Source: Cupriavidus pinatubonensis
GTDB lineage: Bacteria > Pseudomonadota > Gammaproteobacteria > Burkholderiales > Burkholderiaceae
Direction of reading: 5' to 3'
Assembly (NCBI RefSeq): GCF_019602855.1
Contig: NZ_CP080766.1
Coordinates: forward strand, 2,232,001-2,296,000
Length of the DNA: 64,000 bases
A program made the translations under genes and the position numbers. Of this stretch, positions 26,661-36,413 are shown piece by piece. The notes beneath the pieces are model-generated. The model saw only the letters and a list, made by a program, of their open reading frames with translations. It did no database searches and was not told the origin of the DNA. Each line of letters begins with the position of its first letter. The first letter of the stretch is position 1.

Positions 26661-29054
26661 ATGAAAAGAATGCTGGACAGCAGGCTCGAACGCTTTGTCG
26701 AGTCCTGCATCAACCGACGCGCCTGGGTCGCGGGGATATTCTTCCTCGTGACTGCCGCGATGCTGGCGATTGCGACGAAAGTGGAGGTCAGGACGGTCTT
26801 TGAAGACCTGCTGCCGCGCAGCCACCCCTATATCCAGGTGCATGAACAGTACAAGCACGCGTTTGGCGGGTCGAACGTGGTCAGCATCGTGCTGGAAGCC
26901 GAGCGCGGGGACATATTCAGCACGCCGTTCCTGAACAAGGTTAAGCAGGTCACGACTGCGTTGCAGCAAGTCGATGGCGCCAACCAGTTCCAGATCGTTT
27001 CGCTGGCCTCTCGCAAGCTCAAGGAGATTCGCGGCTCCACCGATGCCATCGACTCCAACCCTCTGATGTGGCCCGATGTGCCGCAAGACCAGGCCGGAAT
27101 CGACAAACTGAAACAGGCCGTCCTGAACAATCCGCTAGTCTATGGCGCCTATGTCTCGCGTGACCTCAAGTCGGCACTGGTGACGGTCGATTTCTATGAG
27201 AACGCGGCCGACTACAACAAGATCTTCCCGCAGGTGATGTCGATCGCCGATTCGGTGCGTGGCGACGGTGTTCGCGTACGCGTGACCGGCGAGCCGATCC
27301 TCTACGGCTGGGTCAAGCACTTCCTGCCCGAAACGTTGCAGATCTTCCTGTTCACCATCGGCTGCCTGGTGCTGCTGCTGTTCCTCATTGCTCGTACCTG
27401 GCGCGGCACGCTGCTGCCACTGCTGGCGGGCGTCAGCAGCGCGGCATGGGCGTTGGGTACGGCGCGGCTGCTCGGCTTCAATCTGGATCCGCTGGTGATC
27501 GTTATCGCATTCCTGATCACAGCTCGGGCGATTTCGCACGCCGTGCAACTGGTGTCGCGCTTCGACGAGGAACTCGCCACGGGCGTCCCGACGACCCGGG
27601 CGGCAGCGAAGGCCAGCATGTTGCAGCTCTTCAAGCCGGGCATGCTGGGGGTGGTTGCCGACGCCGGTTGCATGATCGTGGTGGTGCTGACCCCCATCCC
27701 GCTGATGCACAAGGTGTCGATCATCGGCACGGTATGGGTCATGACTATTGCAATCAGCGCCTGCGTCATGACCCCGGTCCTGCTGTCGTGGGTGCGCTAC
27801 CCGCGCGGCTACGCCCACGGGCTGGATCTTGGCCGCTACCTGGATCGCGTCCTGGACATCTGCGTGCGTACGGCCACGACGCGGTGGCGCTATGCGGTGC
27901 TGACCGCGACAGTTGCCGTTTTCGGCGTATCCGCCTGGTATGCCGCCCGCATTCAGGTCGGCGATGCGCAGCCCGGTTCGCCGATCCTGTGGCAGGACTC
28001 GTCCTATAACCGCGACGCGGCCGCAATCAACCGCCAGTTCCAGGGCGCCGACCGACTCTACGCGGTGTTTTCGGGACGCAAGCCGAACGCGGTGAAAGAA
28101 CCGCACGTACTCGAGAGCATGACCGGACTGCAGCGCTATATGGCGGCGCAGCCCGAAATCGGAGGAAGCATGTCGATTGCCGACGTCATTCCAATGGTGC
28201 GGCGCGTGTTGAACGAGAACAATCCGCGCTACCTCGAGCCCGGCCGTACTGCGGAGGAGAACGGGGAGCTGATGTACATGTTCGTGTCCGGCTCCGACCC
28301 GGGCGACATGGCCCGCTTCACGGACACTCAATCGAAGGATGCATCGGTGACCTTCTTTTTCCGCGACCACCGCGGGGACAGCATCCGCACGGCCATGGCG
28401 CGGCTCAAGGCCTACGTCGATGCCCATCCGCTGGCCGAAGGAACATACCGCTTGGCAGGCGGACTGGTCGGCGTGCTGGCGGCCGTCAACGAAGTGATCC
28501 TGGCCGGGCAGATCGAGAGCATCGCGCTCGCCTTGCTGGTGCTGGTGGTTTGCTGCGCGGTCGCCTACCGCTCGATGACGGCGGGCATCTTCTTCATGGT
28601 GCCGGTGATTCTCTCCAACACCATCACTTTCAGCTACATGGCGTGGAAAGGCATCGGCATGAACCTCAGCACGCTGCCGGTGGCCGCGCTGGGCATCGGT
28701 CTTGGGGTCGACTACGCCTTCTACATCGTGGATGGCATCAAGGAAAAACTGGCCGAGGGCAAGGACCTGACGGCGGCGACGATTGCTTCGTTGCACGGTG
28801 CCGGACGCGGCGTGATGGTGACGGCCCTGACGCTGACCACTAGCGTCGTGCTGTGGTGCGCGTCCTCGCTGAGGTTCCAGGCAGACATGGGAGTGCTGAT
28901 GGCCATCTGGCTGTTTGTGTCGGCGGTCAGCGCGCTGTTCATCATGCCGGCGATGGTGCTCGTGTTCCGGCCGGCGTTCATCGTCAGGACGGCGGAAAAG
29001 CGTGAAGCAGACGGTGTCGGGGACGCTCCCATCCGCGCTATCCCGGAAGTGTAG
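26661..29054 (+). CDS. MMPL/RND-family transporter
   Basis: 797-residue inner-membrane transporter with the RND layout: TM1 (AWVAGIFFLVTAAMLAIA), a large periplasmic loop, TM2-6 from about residue 215, a second periplasmic loop, and TM8-12 near the C-terminus with GLGVDYAFYIVDGIKEKL in the sterol-sensing/MMPL-like region. It is shorter than drug-efflux RND proteins (about 1040) and of the size of hopanoid or lipid type exporters. The ATG at 26661 follows TTTGGAGGAAGAC. It is flanked by YCF48-like and DUF1302/DUF1329 genes. The cargo is unknown; a hydrophobic compound is plausible. Confidence 0.85.
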   Translation: MKRMLDSRLERFVESCINRRAWVAGIFFLVTAAMLAIATKVEVRTVFEDLLPRSHPYIQVHEQYKHAFGGSNVVSIVLEAERGDIFSTPFLNKVKQVTTALQQVDGANQFQIVSLASRKLKEIRGSTDAIDSNPLMWPDVPQDQAGIDKLKQAVLNNPLVYGAYVSRDLKSALVTVDFYENAADYNKIFPQVMSIADSVRGDGVRVRVTGEPILYGWVKHFLPETLQIFLFTIGCLVLLLFLIARTWRGTLLPLLAGVSSAAWALGTARLLGFNLDPLVIVIAFLITARAISHAVQLVSRFDEELATGVPTTRAAAKASMLQLFKPGMLGVVADAGCMIVVVLTPIPLMHKVSIIGTVWVMTIAISACVMTPVLLSWVRYPRGYAHGLDLGRYLDRVLDICVRTATTRWRYAVLTATVAVFGVSAWYAARIQVGDAQPGSPILWQDSSYNRDAAAINRQFQGADRLYAVFSGRKPNAVKEPHVLESMTGLQRYMAAQPEIGGSMSIADVIPMVRRVLNENNPRYLEPGRTAEENGELMYMFVSGSDPGDMARFTDTQSKDASVTFFFRDHRGDSIRTAMARLKAYVDAHPLAEGTYRLAGGLVGVLAAVNEVILAGQIESIALALLVLVVCCAVAYRSMTAGIFFMVPVILSNTITFSYMAWKGIGMNLSTLPVAALGIGLGVDYAFYIVDGIKEKLAEGKDLTAATIASLHGAGRGVMVTALTLTTSVVLWCASSLRFQADMGVLMAIWLFVSAVSALFIMPAMVLVFRPAFIVRTAEKREADGVGDAPIRAIPEV

Positions 29055-29102
29055 GCCCCGAATCGATACACAGAAAAAAACCGATATTGGCTGGAGGAGA
29101 CG

Positions 29103-30686
29103 ATGAAACTGAATCAATGGTACGACCTTGGCAGGAAATCCGGCGCGGCAGGCCTGGTGTTTGCCTGCCTTGCGGGATCAGCCGGTGTCCGTGCTGCACA
29201 GGCGGACGAGCCCGCCGCGGCGGGCACTGAAACCCACGACGACAGTGGGACCAACACGGAGAACTACAGCTTCCACCTGGGCGGGTACGCCCGCGCATGG
29301 ACGTCTTTCAATCTGCAGAACCCGCCGGAGACCAGCCGGAACGACAGGTTTTCGCCATCCATGGTACGGGGCTCTCTGCTGCTGGATGCGGACGCAAAAA
29401 CCGGACCGGTTGCCTGGAAGGTGGTCGGACGCGCGGACCAGGAGTACAAGACCACCTATCTGCGTGACCTGGAAAATCTCAACCGGCAGAATTCGCCGGG
29501 CGGGCCCGGCAGCCAGCTCATGGATCAGTACAACCAGGCCGAACTGCGCGAATACTACGCAGACTTCTCGCCGGTAGACCGCGTGAGCCTGCGCATCGGC
29601 AAGCAGCAGGTCGTGTGGGGCGAGACGGACTTCTTCCGCGCGCTCGACCTGGTCAATGGCTTCGACTATCGCTGGAGATCGTTCCTCGAGCGCGAGGGCG
29701 ATGAACTGCGCAAGCCGCTCTTCCTGGTCAAGGCCAAGGTCGATGTGCCGGAGGCCGACGGCAGCCTGCAACTGCTGTTCCGTCCGGGCATCGACCGCCT
29801 GCGCGACGTGGGCAATAGCTACGACCTGTATGGTGGCCGTTGGGCGGGGCAACCCTACAAGGGCGTGGACTTCCTCGCCCCGGGCGCCCTCAACTACAAC
29901 TATCGCGCGCCCGGCGCGAACGTTGGCGACATGACCGGTGGTGTCCGCTGGGAGGGGATTGCCGGCCCCGTGAACTACTCGCTGGCCTATCTGAAGACCT
30001 TCAACAACGATCCTGTCGTCAATTCGGCGTTCGCACCCTCAGGGTCCACCCCGACCGGAGCGCTCGGCGATTTCATTTTCCCCAAGATCGACCTGTTCGG
30101 CGCCACGGTCAGCGGCTATGTGCCGGCAATCGATTCCGTGTTGAGCACGGAACTGGTCTATACGCGCAACGCGCCCTACAACGTCGGCACCAACTTCTTC
30201 GGTGGCGTACTGCCCGGCTTTGGCGGGATCATCAAGAAGGACCTGGTCACAACCATGGTCCGCATCGACAAGAACCTGAACCTGGCCAGGTTCCTCGGCA
30301 CCAGCAGGCCATCGTTCTTCTCGGTCCAGGTGTTCGACAAGTGGATCCAGAACTACAAGCGCTCGGATGACATCGTCAACATGGTTGGCTACGGCCGAGC
30401 GGCGAGCCAGCACTCGACCATTGCCACCGTCATCCTCGGCCTGAACTACAAGAACGACAAGATCAATCCCCAGCTGGCAGCGGGCGCATCGCTGCAGGGC
30501 GGTGGCGGATTCCTGATCCCCAGCGTGGAGTTCGTCTACGGGGACCACTGGAGACTGGTGCTGGAGGCCGATCTGTTCTTCTCGAATCACAAGCGCCAGC
30601 CCGGCCAGGTTGAAAGCTCGACCGGCCTGTTCGGATCGTTTGCCAACAATGACCAATTCGTCGCTCGTCTGACGCGACAGTTCTAA
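29103..30686 (+). CDS. DUF1302 outer-membrane protein
   Basis: 527 residues. A signal peptide ends near AGVRAAQADEP, then a mature protein rich in aromatic and glycine residues with porin-like strands, ending FVARLTRQF (terminal Phe, as recognised by the BAM complex). The pattern SLRIGKQQVVWGETDFFRALDLVNGFDYRWRS is characteristic of DUF1302. The family is thought to form an outer-membrane channel working with DUF1329 and MMPL proteins. The ATG at 29103 follows GGAGGAGACG. It is the third gene of the module. Confidence 0.82.
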   Translation: MKLNQWYDLGRKSGAAGLVFACLAGSAGVRAAQADEPAAAGTETHDDSGTNTENYSFHLGGYARAWTSFNLQNPPETSRNDRFSPSMVRGSLLLDADAKTGPVAWKVVGRADQEYKTTYLRDLENLNRQNSPGGPGSQLMDQYNQAELREYYADFSPVDRVSLRIGKQQVVWGETDFFRALDLVNGFDYRWRSFLEREGDELRKPLFLVKAKVDVPEADGSLQLLFRPGIDRLRDVGNSYDLYGGRWAGQPYKGVDFLAPGALNYNYRAPGANVGDMTGGVRWEGIAGPVNYSLAYLKTFNNDPVVNSAFAPSGSTPTGALGDFIFPKIDLFGATVSGYVPAIDSVLSTELVYTRNAPYNVGTNFFGGVLPGFGGIIKKDLVTTMVRIDKNLNLARFLGTSRPSFFSVQVFDKWIQNYKRSDDIVNMVGYGRAASQHSTIATVILGLNYKNDKINPQLAAGASLQGGGGFLIPSVEFVYGDHWRLVLEADLFFSNHKRQPGQVESSTGLFGSFANNDQFVARLTRQF

Positions 30687-30700
30687 GCAGGAGACCAAGC

Positions 30701-31960
30701 ATGCATCCCCTCAGCAAGAAAGCCCTTGCGCTCTGTGCCATCGCCGCGCTGAGCGCCGCAGCGACCATCGTCGACGCGGCTGAATTGCCGGCCGGCACCG
30801 TGATCGACAAGGCCAACCTCGACAAGATCAAGAGCGACACGTTTGACGGCCACACGATCGCAAGCTTGCTGACCGACAAGCTGGAATGGCAGATCCGCAA
30901 TACGGGCCTGAAGATTCCGCTCGGCCATGCCAAGCCCGTGCAGCTCGATCCGAAGTACATCGAAGCGACGAAGAAGAACGCGGGCAAGGCGCAATTCGAC
31001 GAGAAGTCCCGCGAAGTGACCGGCTGGGTGGCCGGCATCCCCTTTCCTGAAGTCAGCCAGAACGATCCCTTTGCCGGCGACAAGCTGGTCTGGAATTTCT
31101 ACTACGCCTCGCCGGAGGGCGACGTCATCAACAACAAGGCGACGTTCCTGATGATCAGCGGCGACAAAGGCCTTGAGTCGACCCAGGACTGGCTGTTCGA
31201 GCGCTACTACATGAAGGGCCGGATCAGCGGCGACAAGCCGGTGCTGGGCGATGGCAGCATCCTCAGCAAGACATTGTTCGTGGCGACGGCGCCCGAGGAC
31301 ATCAAGGGGGTCGGCACTTTCACCATCCGCTACGACAGCCCCAAGCTAGAGGACAGCTGGGCATACATCAAGTCGGCCCGTCGAACGCGCCGCCTGTCGG
31401 GGGGGGCATGGATGGATCCGGTGGGTGGCCTGGATGTGCTGAACGATGACATTTATGTGTGGAATGCGCGTCCGTCGTGGTACCCGAAGGTCAAGCTGGT
31501 GGGTCGCCGCTGGATCCTGGCGATCTCGGACGCGAAACTTGGCTACAACGCGTCGAAGAAGGGAACTCCGGAAGAGTGGAAGACGGTAGACCTGAGTAAC
31601 CCGCCGTACTGGAATCCGGTGCAGACGTGGCAACCGCGCGAGGTCTGGGTGATCGAGGGCACGCCGCCTGCGGAGCACCCCTACGGCAAAAAGGTCGTCT
31701 ACATGGACGTGAACTATCCACGCGTTTACATGGGCGAGGCCTATGACAAGAAGGGCGAGTTTTGGAAGTTCATCAACTTCCATATGACGCCGTCGGTGGG
31801 CGAGGACGGTACGAAGTACTCGTCGTCCATTCAGGGCGACATCATCGACTTCAAGGCTCGCCATGCCTCGATCTATCTCTTCCGTGGCTACAAGCTGAAT
31901 GAAGCGAAGATCAAGGAAACCGACATGAGCTACAGCGCACTGGAATCTATCGCCAAGTAA
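30701..31960 (+). CDS. DUF1329 periplasmic/outer-membrane lipid-binding-like protein
   Basis: 419 residues with a cleavable signal (ALCAIAALSAAATIVDA). The mature part contains SARRTRRLSGGAWMDPVGGLDVLNDD and YYMKGRISGDKPVLGDGSIL-like beta segments, typical of DUF1329, which resembles LolA/LolB-type lipid carriers. It probably shuttles a hydrophobic molecule between MMPL pump and DUF1302 channel; this is inference. The ATG at 30701 follows AGGAGACCAAGC, and a strong terminator sits 8 bases after the stop, so the module ends here. Confidence 0.82.
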   Translation: MHPLSKKALALCAIAALSAAATIVDAAELPAGTVIDKANLDKIKSDTFDGHTIASLLTDKLEWQIRNTGLKIPLGHAKPVQLDPKYIEATKKNAGKAQFDEKSREVTGWVAGIPFPEVSQNDPFAGDKLVWNFYYASPEGDVINNKATFLMISGDKGLESTQDWLFERYYMKGRISGDKPVLGDGSILSKTLFVATAPEDIKGVGTFTIRYDSPKLEDSWAYIKSARRTRRLSGGAWMDPVGGLDVLNDDIYVWNARPSWYPKVKLVGRRWILAISDAKLGYNASKKGTPEEWKTVDLSNPPYWNPVQTWQPREVWVIEGTPPAEHPYGKKVVYMDVNYPRVYMGEAYDKKGEFWKFINFHMTPSVGEDGTKYSSSIQGDIIDFKARHASIYLFRGYKLNEAKIKETDMSYSALESIAK

Positions 31961-31967
31961 AGGACAG

Positions 31968-32004
31968 GGCGCGCCGGCTCGTTGCCGGTGTGCCTCCGTT
32001 TTTT
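31968..32004 (+). terminator. Rho-independent terminator after the DUF1329 gene
   Basis: An 11-bp GC-rich stem (31968-31978 with 31984-31994, including G-T pairs, core CGCCGGC/GCCGGTG) with a 5-base loop is followed after four bases by a run of six T at 31999-32004. Confidence 0.75.
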
Positions 32005-32028
32005 AAGAGATGAGGAGAGGCAGACACC

Positions 32029-32484
32029 ATGGAAACCAGACCGATGACCGATGAGCAGCGCAAGGCCGTTGCACTGGAGTACTTCCGGCGCATGGATCGT
32101 GGCGAAAGCGTTGTGGATCTATTCGACGAGCATGCTGCGGTCAACTTCCCGAAGTGGGGTATTGCGCGGGGACGCGCGCAGATCGAATCGCTGTTCCGGG
32201 ACCTGATGGGTATCCTGGAATCGGTGAGCCACGATATCGCGCATGCCAACATCATCCAGCAGGGCGACATGGTTGTGGTGGAAGGTACCTCGAGCGGTAC
32301 CATGAAGTCGGGACAGGCATGGCGGGCAGGCGTCACCCATGCGGGCCACTGGTGCGATGTTTTCGAGATCCGGGATTTCCGTATTCAGCGCTGCTATGTG
32401 TACCTGGATCCGGATTACGGCGACAACGATACCGAGCGATATCCATGGTTGCAGCGCCAAGCAGCGCCTGGCGAGCGCGGCTGA
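32029..32484 (+). CDS. SnoaL-like (NTF2-fold) protein
   Basis: 151 residues with the cone-shaped NTF2 fold: an N-terminal helix pair (QRKAVALEYFRRMDRGESVVDLFDEHAAVNFP), then GRAQIESLFRDLMGILES and the strand set GDMVVVEGTSSGTMKSG and WCDVFEIRDFRIQRCYVYLDPDYG. SnoaL-like proteins act as small isomerases, cyclases or hydrolases. The substrate is unknown. The ATG at 32029 follows AGGAGAGGCAGACACC. It comes after a strong terminator, so it is probably a separate unit, although it may serve the upstream catabolic genes. Confidence 0.7.
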   Translation: METRPMTDEQRKAVALEYFRRMDRGESVVDLFDEHAAVNFPKWGIARGRAQIESLFRDLMGILESVSHDIAHANIIQQGDMVVVEGTSSGTMKSGQAWRAGVTHAGHWCDVFEIRDFRIQRCYVYLDPDYGDNDTERYPWLQRQAAPGERG

Positions 32485-32526
32485 TGCGCGGCGGCATGGC
32501 CGCAAAGGCCATGCCGCTGTTGAGGA

Positions 32527-33204
32527 TCAGCGTGCGGAGTCCAGAACCTCGCCGTCCTTCTGCACCGACTGCGCCTTCATATAGCTTTCGATCAGCAGTT
32601 GATAGGCGGGGAAGATCTTGGTGTAGACCTCGGCCCACTGCTGCGCATCATCGCGATGCCAGGTGCGCTGCAGTTCGGAGGCGACGGCGGCCGTATCCAT
32701 TGGCACCACGCCGGCCTGAACCACACGCGCCAGCGTGATTTCCTGCGCCATCTTCGAGTACGTGCCCGAGGCATCGACTACGGCAAACACCTTGTAGCCG
32801 TCGGCGACCGCGCTGATCGACGGGAAGGCCATGCACACGCTGGTGATGGTGCCGGCGATGATCAGCGTTTTCTTGCCGGTGGCCTCCACCGCGGCGACGA
32901 ACTCGGGGTTGTCCCAGGCGTTGATCTCGCCCTTGCGTGCGACGTACTTCGCATGCGGTGCGTTTTCATGGATTTCCGGGATCAACGGACCGTTCGGGCC
33001 CTGCGGCACCGAGGCTGTCGTGATGACGGGCAGCTTGCTCAGCGTGGCCATCTTCGCGAGCGCGGCGGCGCGCTGGCGCAGTTCCGGCATGGGCATGTCG
33101 CCCACGGTCTGGAACAGGCCGCTCTGGTGGTCGATCAGCAGCATGGCCGTATCGGAGGGATCGATGACCGGACGCTTGCCGTTGAAATTGGCGGGGCTGC
33201 TCAT
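32527..33204 (-). CDS. Isochorismatase-family hydrolase (YcaC-like), copy 1
   Basis: 225-residue cysteine hydrolase. The catalytic set is readable: Asp in [12 protein letters not shown], Lys in [15 protein letters not shown], and Cys in [10 protein letters not shown]. These enzymes hydrolyse amides or enol ethers of small molecules. The ATG at 33204 follows AAGGAGATACACC. It is downstream of the pirin gene on the same strand; isochorismatase-pirin-LysR groups are common in this order. A distant paralogue lies at 39666-40307. Confidence 0.8.
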   Translation of the reverse strand: MSSPANFNGKRPVIDPSDTAMLLIDHQSGLFQTVGDMPMPELRQRAAALAKMATLSKLPVITTASVPQGPNGPLIPEIHENAPHAKYVARKGEINAWDNPEFVAAVEATGKKTLIIAGTITSVCMAFPSISAVADGYKVFAVVDASGTYSKMAQEITLARVVQAGVVPMDTAAVASELQRTWHRDDAQQWAEVYTKIFPAYQLLIESYMKAQSVQKDGEVLDSAR

Positions 33205-33299
33205 GGTGTATCTCCTTGGAACGGTTGGTGCCGGGAAGCCGGCAGGGGGCCTACCGCCAAAAGGCGGCAGAGAAAATCGATAGACGGGCGTCGTGGTAG

Positions 33300-34181
33300 T
33301 CAGATATTCGCGGGCGGACGGACAATCTCGCCAAAGTGACCGCTCTGAAGGTCGCTAAGCGCCTGGGCGATTTCCTGCTCGCTGTTCATCACGAACGGGC
33401 CATAGCCGACGATTGGCTCGTCGATCGGTTCACCGGCCAGCAGCAGCGCCACCGCGTCGGTGCTGGCCTCGATGCTGATCCCATTGCCCGAGCGCTCGAG
33501 CAGCACCATCTGCGCTTCACCTGCCACTGTTCGTGCGTTGACCTTGACTGTGCCGCGAAGCACGATCAGCGCCGCATTCCATCCTTCCGGAACCGGCAGT
33601 TCGCTCAGGCTCCCTTGATTGAGGCGCAGGTCCCATACGTTCATCGGCGTGAAGGTACGGGCCGGTCCGGCTCGGTCTCCAAACTCGCCTGCGATCACGC
33701 GCACTGTGCCTGCGCCGTCTGGCAGCATCACAGCGGAAATGTCGCGGTCATTGATGGCCTGATAGCCGGCCGGTGTCATCTTGTCCTTTGCGGGCAGGTT
33801 GACCCAAAGCTGCACCATCTCCAGCGCGCCGCCGGATTCGGAGAAGGCCTTCGAGTGGAACTCCTCGTGCAGGATACCGGCGCCCGCCGTCATCCACTGC
33901 ACATCGCCGGGGCCTATCGTTCCTCCTTGGCCTGTGGAATCGCGGTGTGCAACCTCGCCCTTGTAGACGATAGTGACCGTCTCGAAGCCTCGGTGGGGGT
34001 GCACGCCAACGCCACGCGGCTGGCTGGTCGCGCTGAAGTCGGCCGGACCGGCATAGTCGAGAAGCAGAAAGGGGCTGAGTTGCTTGCCGTGGCTCTGATA
34101 GGAAAACATTGAGCGCACCGGAAAGCCGTCACCCACCCAGTGGGGACGTGGAGCGCTGTAGACGCCAAGGACTCTTTTCAT
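33300..34181 (-). CDS. Pirin
   Basis: 293-residue bicupin. The metal site is complete: [15 protein letters not shown] gives two His, and [11 protein letters not shown] gives His and Glu. Some pirins are quercetin dioxygenases, and in Serratia pirin binds the pyruvate dehydrogenase E1 subunit and lowers its activity; both are established for other members, not for this one. The ATG at 34181 follows AGGAGAAGCAA. The C-terminal cupin has [16 protein letters not shown] strands and lacks an obvious metal site, as usual. An aceE homologue lies about 2.2 kb away. Confidence 0.85.
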   Translation of the reverse strand: MKRVLGVYSAPRPHWVGDGFPVRSMFSYQSHGKQLSPFLLLDYAGPADFSATSQPRGVGVHPHRGFETVTIVYKGEVAHRDSTGQGGTIGPGDVQWMTAGAGILHEEFHSKAFSESGGALEMVQLWVNLPAKDKMTPAGYQAINDRDISAVMLPDGAGTVRVIAGEFGDRAGPARTFTPMNVWDLRLNQGSLSELPVPEGWNAALIVLRGTVKVNARTVAGEAQMVLLERSGNGISIEASTDAVALLLAGEPIDEPIVGYGPFVMNSEQEIAQALSDLQSGHFGEIVRPPANI

Positions 34182-34372
34182 TTGCTTCTCCTATTGACCG
34201 GCAGTGCCGTATCGATGCGAAAAGCATAGAGGTGGATCAGAGTGTGGCGGTAGATGGTGAAATCGGCTATCAGAGTCCCATGGCTGCAACGATGGGTTGT
34301 TTGGGCGCCGGGCTGCCGGGGGCAGCAGGCCGCTGAATGGCTCGCGCAGTGCTCTCGACAGGGCGTTGGCGG

Positions 34373-35296
34373 CTAATCCTCGTCCATCTGTCCGAAACGG
34401 TCGGCCAGATGGTCGATCAGCATCCTGACGGCCGGCAACAGGCCGCGCCGCGACGCGAAGACGACATGCAGAATCTCGCGCCGTGGTGCCCAGCCCGGCA
34501 ACACCCGCACCAGCGAGCCTTCGGCCAATTGATCGCGCACCATCATGACCGGCAACTGGCAGACCCCGACGCCCGCAATCGCCGCGTTGCGCGCGGCGAT
34601 CATGTCACCGGTGATATAGCGCGGGAGGTGGTGGATGGTGGCTTGCTCCCCATCGGGGCCAAACAGCTTCCACGCGTGGTCGCTCTGCGGGGTGCCGATT
34701 GCCAGGCTGGGCCAGTCATGCAGCGCGACGGGAAACTGCGGCATGCCGAAGGCTTGTACCAGTGAAGGACTGGCAATCAGACACTGGCTGCGCTCGGCCA
34801 GCGGTCGGATGACGAGGTCGCTGTCCTCAAGCGGGGGCGGCCGAACGCGGATGGCTACGTCGATGGCCTCCGCCACCGGATCGACCCGGCGATTGGTGGC
34901 CTCCAGATGGATCGTCACCAGCGGATGCCTTGCCATGAACTCGCCGAGCATGACACCAACGTGCGCCTGAAGTAACGCGACCGGACAGGTCACACGCACT
35001 GTGCCGCGTGGCTCGGCGCGTGTGACTTCGATGGCTTCCTGCGCGGCCTCAGCCTGCAACAGCATAGCCTTGCAGTGTTCGTAGTAAATGCGGCCGATCT
35101 CGGTAACGGCGAAGCGACGCGTGGAGCGCTGGATGAGGCGCACCCCTAGCCGTTCTTCCAGTATCGCCATGCGGCGGCTGAGCCGTGACTTGGGCATGCC
35201 GAGCGCTCGACCGGCTGGGGCAAAACCCCCGTGGTCGACGGCCTGGACGTAGAAGTAGAGGTCATTCAGGTCTTGCAAGTGGCTCTCACCGTTCAC
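34373..35296 (-). CDS. LysR-family regulator
   Basis: About 307 residues, normal LysR length. The N-terminal HTH reads GGFAPAGRALGMPKSRLSRRMAILEERLG, followed by the linker helix and a periplasmic-binding-like effector domain (GTVRVTCPVALLQAHVGVML). The start is a GTG at 35296; no strong ribosome site is visible and a TTG seven codons later is possible. It lies upstream of pirin and the isochorismatase gene on the same strand, which it probably controls, and is divergent from another LysR gene. Confidence 0.82.
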   Translation of the reverse strand: MNGESHLQDLNDLYFYVQAVDHGGFAPAGRALGMPKSRLSRRMAILEERLGVRLIQRSTRRFAVTEIGRIYYEHCKAMLLQAEAAQEAIEVTRAEPRGTVRVTCPVALLQAHVGVMLGEFMARHPLVTIHLEATNRRVDPVAEAIDVAIRVRPPPLEDSDLVIRPLAERSQCLIASPSLVQAFGMPQFPVALHDWPSLAIGTPQSDHAWKLFGPDGEQATIHHLPRYITGDMIAARNAAIAGVGVCQLPVMMVRDQLAEGSLVRVLPGWAPRREILHVVFASRRGLLPAVRMLIDHLADRFGQMDED

Positions 35297-35428
35297 ATAA
35301 CAGGACTCTCATGCGCGAATTCAGCATCTAGAGCCACCTTCGTCCTAATACTATGCTTTGTCCATCGAATGAAGCAATAGATGCCCGCCATCCAAAGCTT
35401 GCTGGGCGGGCCGGAACGGGGAACAGTC

Positions 35429-36385
35429 ATGTCATTGCGAACCGAGGATATCGAGGCCTATCTTCACGTGGTGGAGCTTGGCGGCATCAGTGCGGCGGCC
35501 CGGCGGATGGGTCTGTCGAAATCCGTGATCAGCAAGCGCATCAGCGACCTGGAGCGCGAGCTCGGCGTGTCGCTGCTGCAGCGGTCCACGCGCAGTACCC
35601 GGCCATCGGAGAACGGCCGCTACTTCTACGAACAGGCCCGTGCCGCTCTGAGACAGCTCGACCATGCGGCACAAACCGTATCCGACGCTGCCGGTGAACT
35701 ACGCGGCGAATTGCGCGTGCTGGCGCCGATGACGTTCGGCACGCGCTGGCTGTCGCCGCTGATCGCGGCGTTCGCGCGTGCCCATCCGCGCATGAACCTG
35801 ATCCTGGAGCTCGACGACAAGCTTGTCGACGTGGGCTACGAACGCTATGACGTCGCTATCCGCATCACGCGCCTTGGCGACAGTTCGCTGATTGCGCGCC
35901 GGCTCACGGTGAGCCGGCGGGTGCTGTGCTGCAGTCCCGAATATGCGGCACGCGCAGGCCTGCCACAGGGAATCGAGGACATCGCGCAGCATGCCTGCCT
36001 TGCCTACAGCAATTCGCCGCCGGCACACGTGTGGGCGTTTGCCGCCGGTGACGAACATGGCAGTGTCCGGAGCATCGCACCGCGCGGCGTGTTTACTGCC
36101 AACAACGGCGAAGTGCTGCGCGATGCGGCCCTGGCCGGACAGGGCCTGGCCGTGCTGCCCCGCTTCATTGTCTGGGACGACTTGCATGCCGGTCGCCTGG
36201 TTGAAGTCCTTCCGCATCTGCCGCCGGTAGACGACGGCATCTTTGCCGTCTACCCGCGCAGCGGCTTTGGCTCGGTCAAGCTGCGCACGCTGGTACAGTA
36301 CCTCCAGGCATCGCTCGCGCGGCCGCCATGGGAAGAGCCGCAAACGGCGGGTTCGCTCCGCCTGCTGCAGGGCGGAGCCAACTGA
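35429..36385 (+). CDS. LysR-family regulator
   Basis: 318 residues. HTH: GGISAAARRMGLSKSVISKRISDLERELG, then effector domain from about residue 90 (GELRVLAPMTFGTRWLSPLIAAF). The ATG at 35429 is preferred to an upstream in-frame ATG at 35381 because the HTH then begins at the usual residue; GGGGAACAG lies before it. It is convergent with aceE (28 bases between the genes) and divergent from another LysR gene 132 bp away, so the two regulators share a promoter region. Confidence 0.83.
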   Translation: MSLRTEDIEAYLHVVELGGISAAARRMGLSKSVISKRISDLERELGVSLLQRSTRSTRPSENGRYFYEQARAALRQLDHAAQTVSDAAGELRGELRVLAPMTFGTRWLSPLIAAFARAHPRMNLILELDDKLVDVGYERYDVAIRITRLGDSSLIARRLTVSRRVLCCSPEYAARAGLPQGIEDIAQHACLAYSNSPPAHVWAFAAGDEHGSVRSIAPRGVFTANNGEVLRDAALAGQGLAVLPRFIVWDDLHAGRLVEVLPHLPPVDDGIFAVYPRSGFGSVKLRTLVQYLQASLARPPWEEPQTAGSLRLLQGGAN

Positions 36386-36413
36386 TTCGCTCGGCACGAC
36401 GCTGCTGCGTGGT

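Noticed and set aside
27135..29117. 660-codon open frame on the minus strand opposite the MMPL gene
   Set aside because: Codon-shadow of the transporter; the His/Arg/Gln-rich product has no family likeness.
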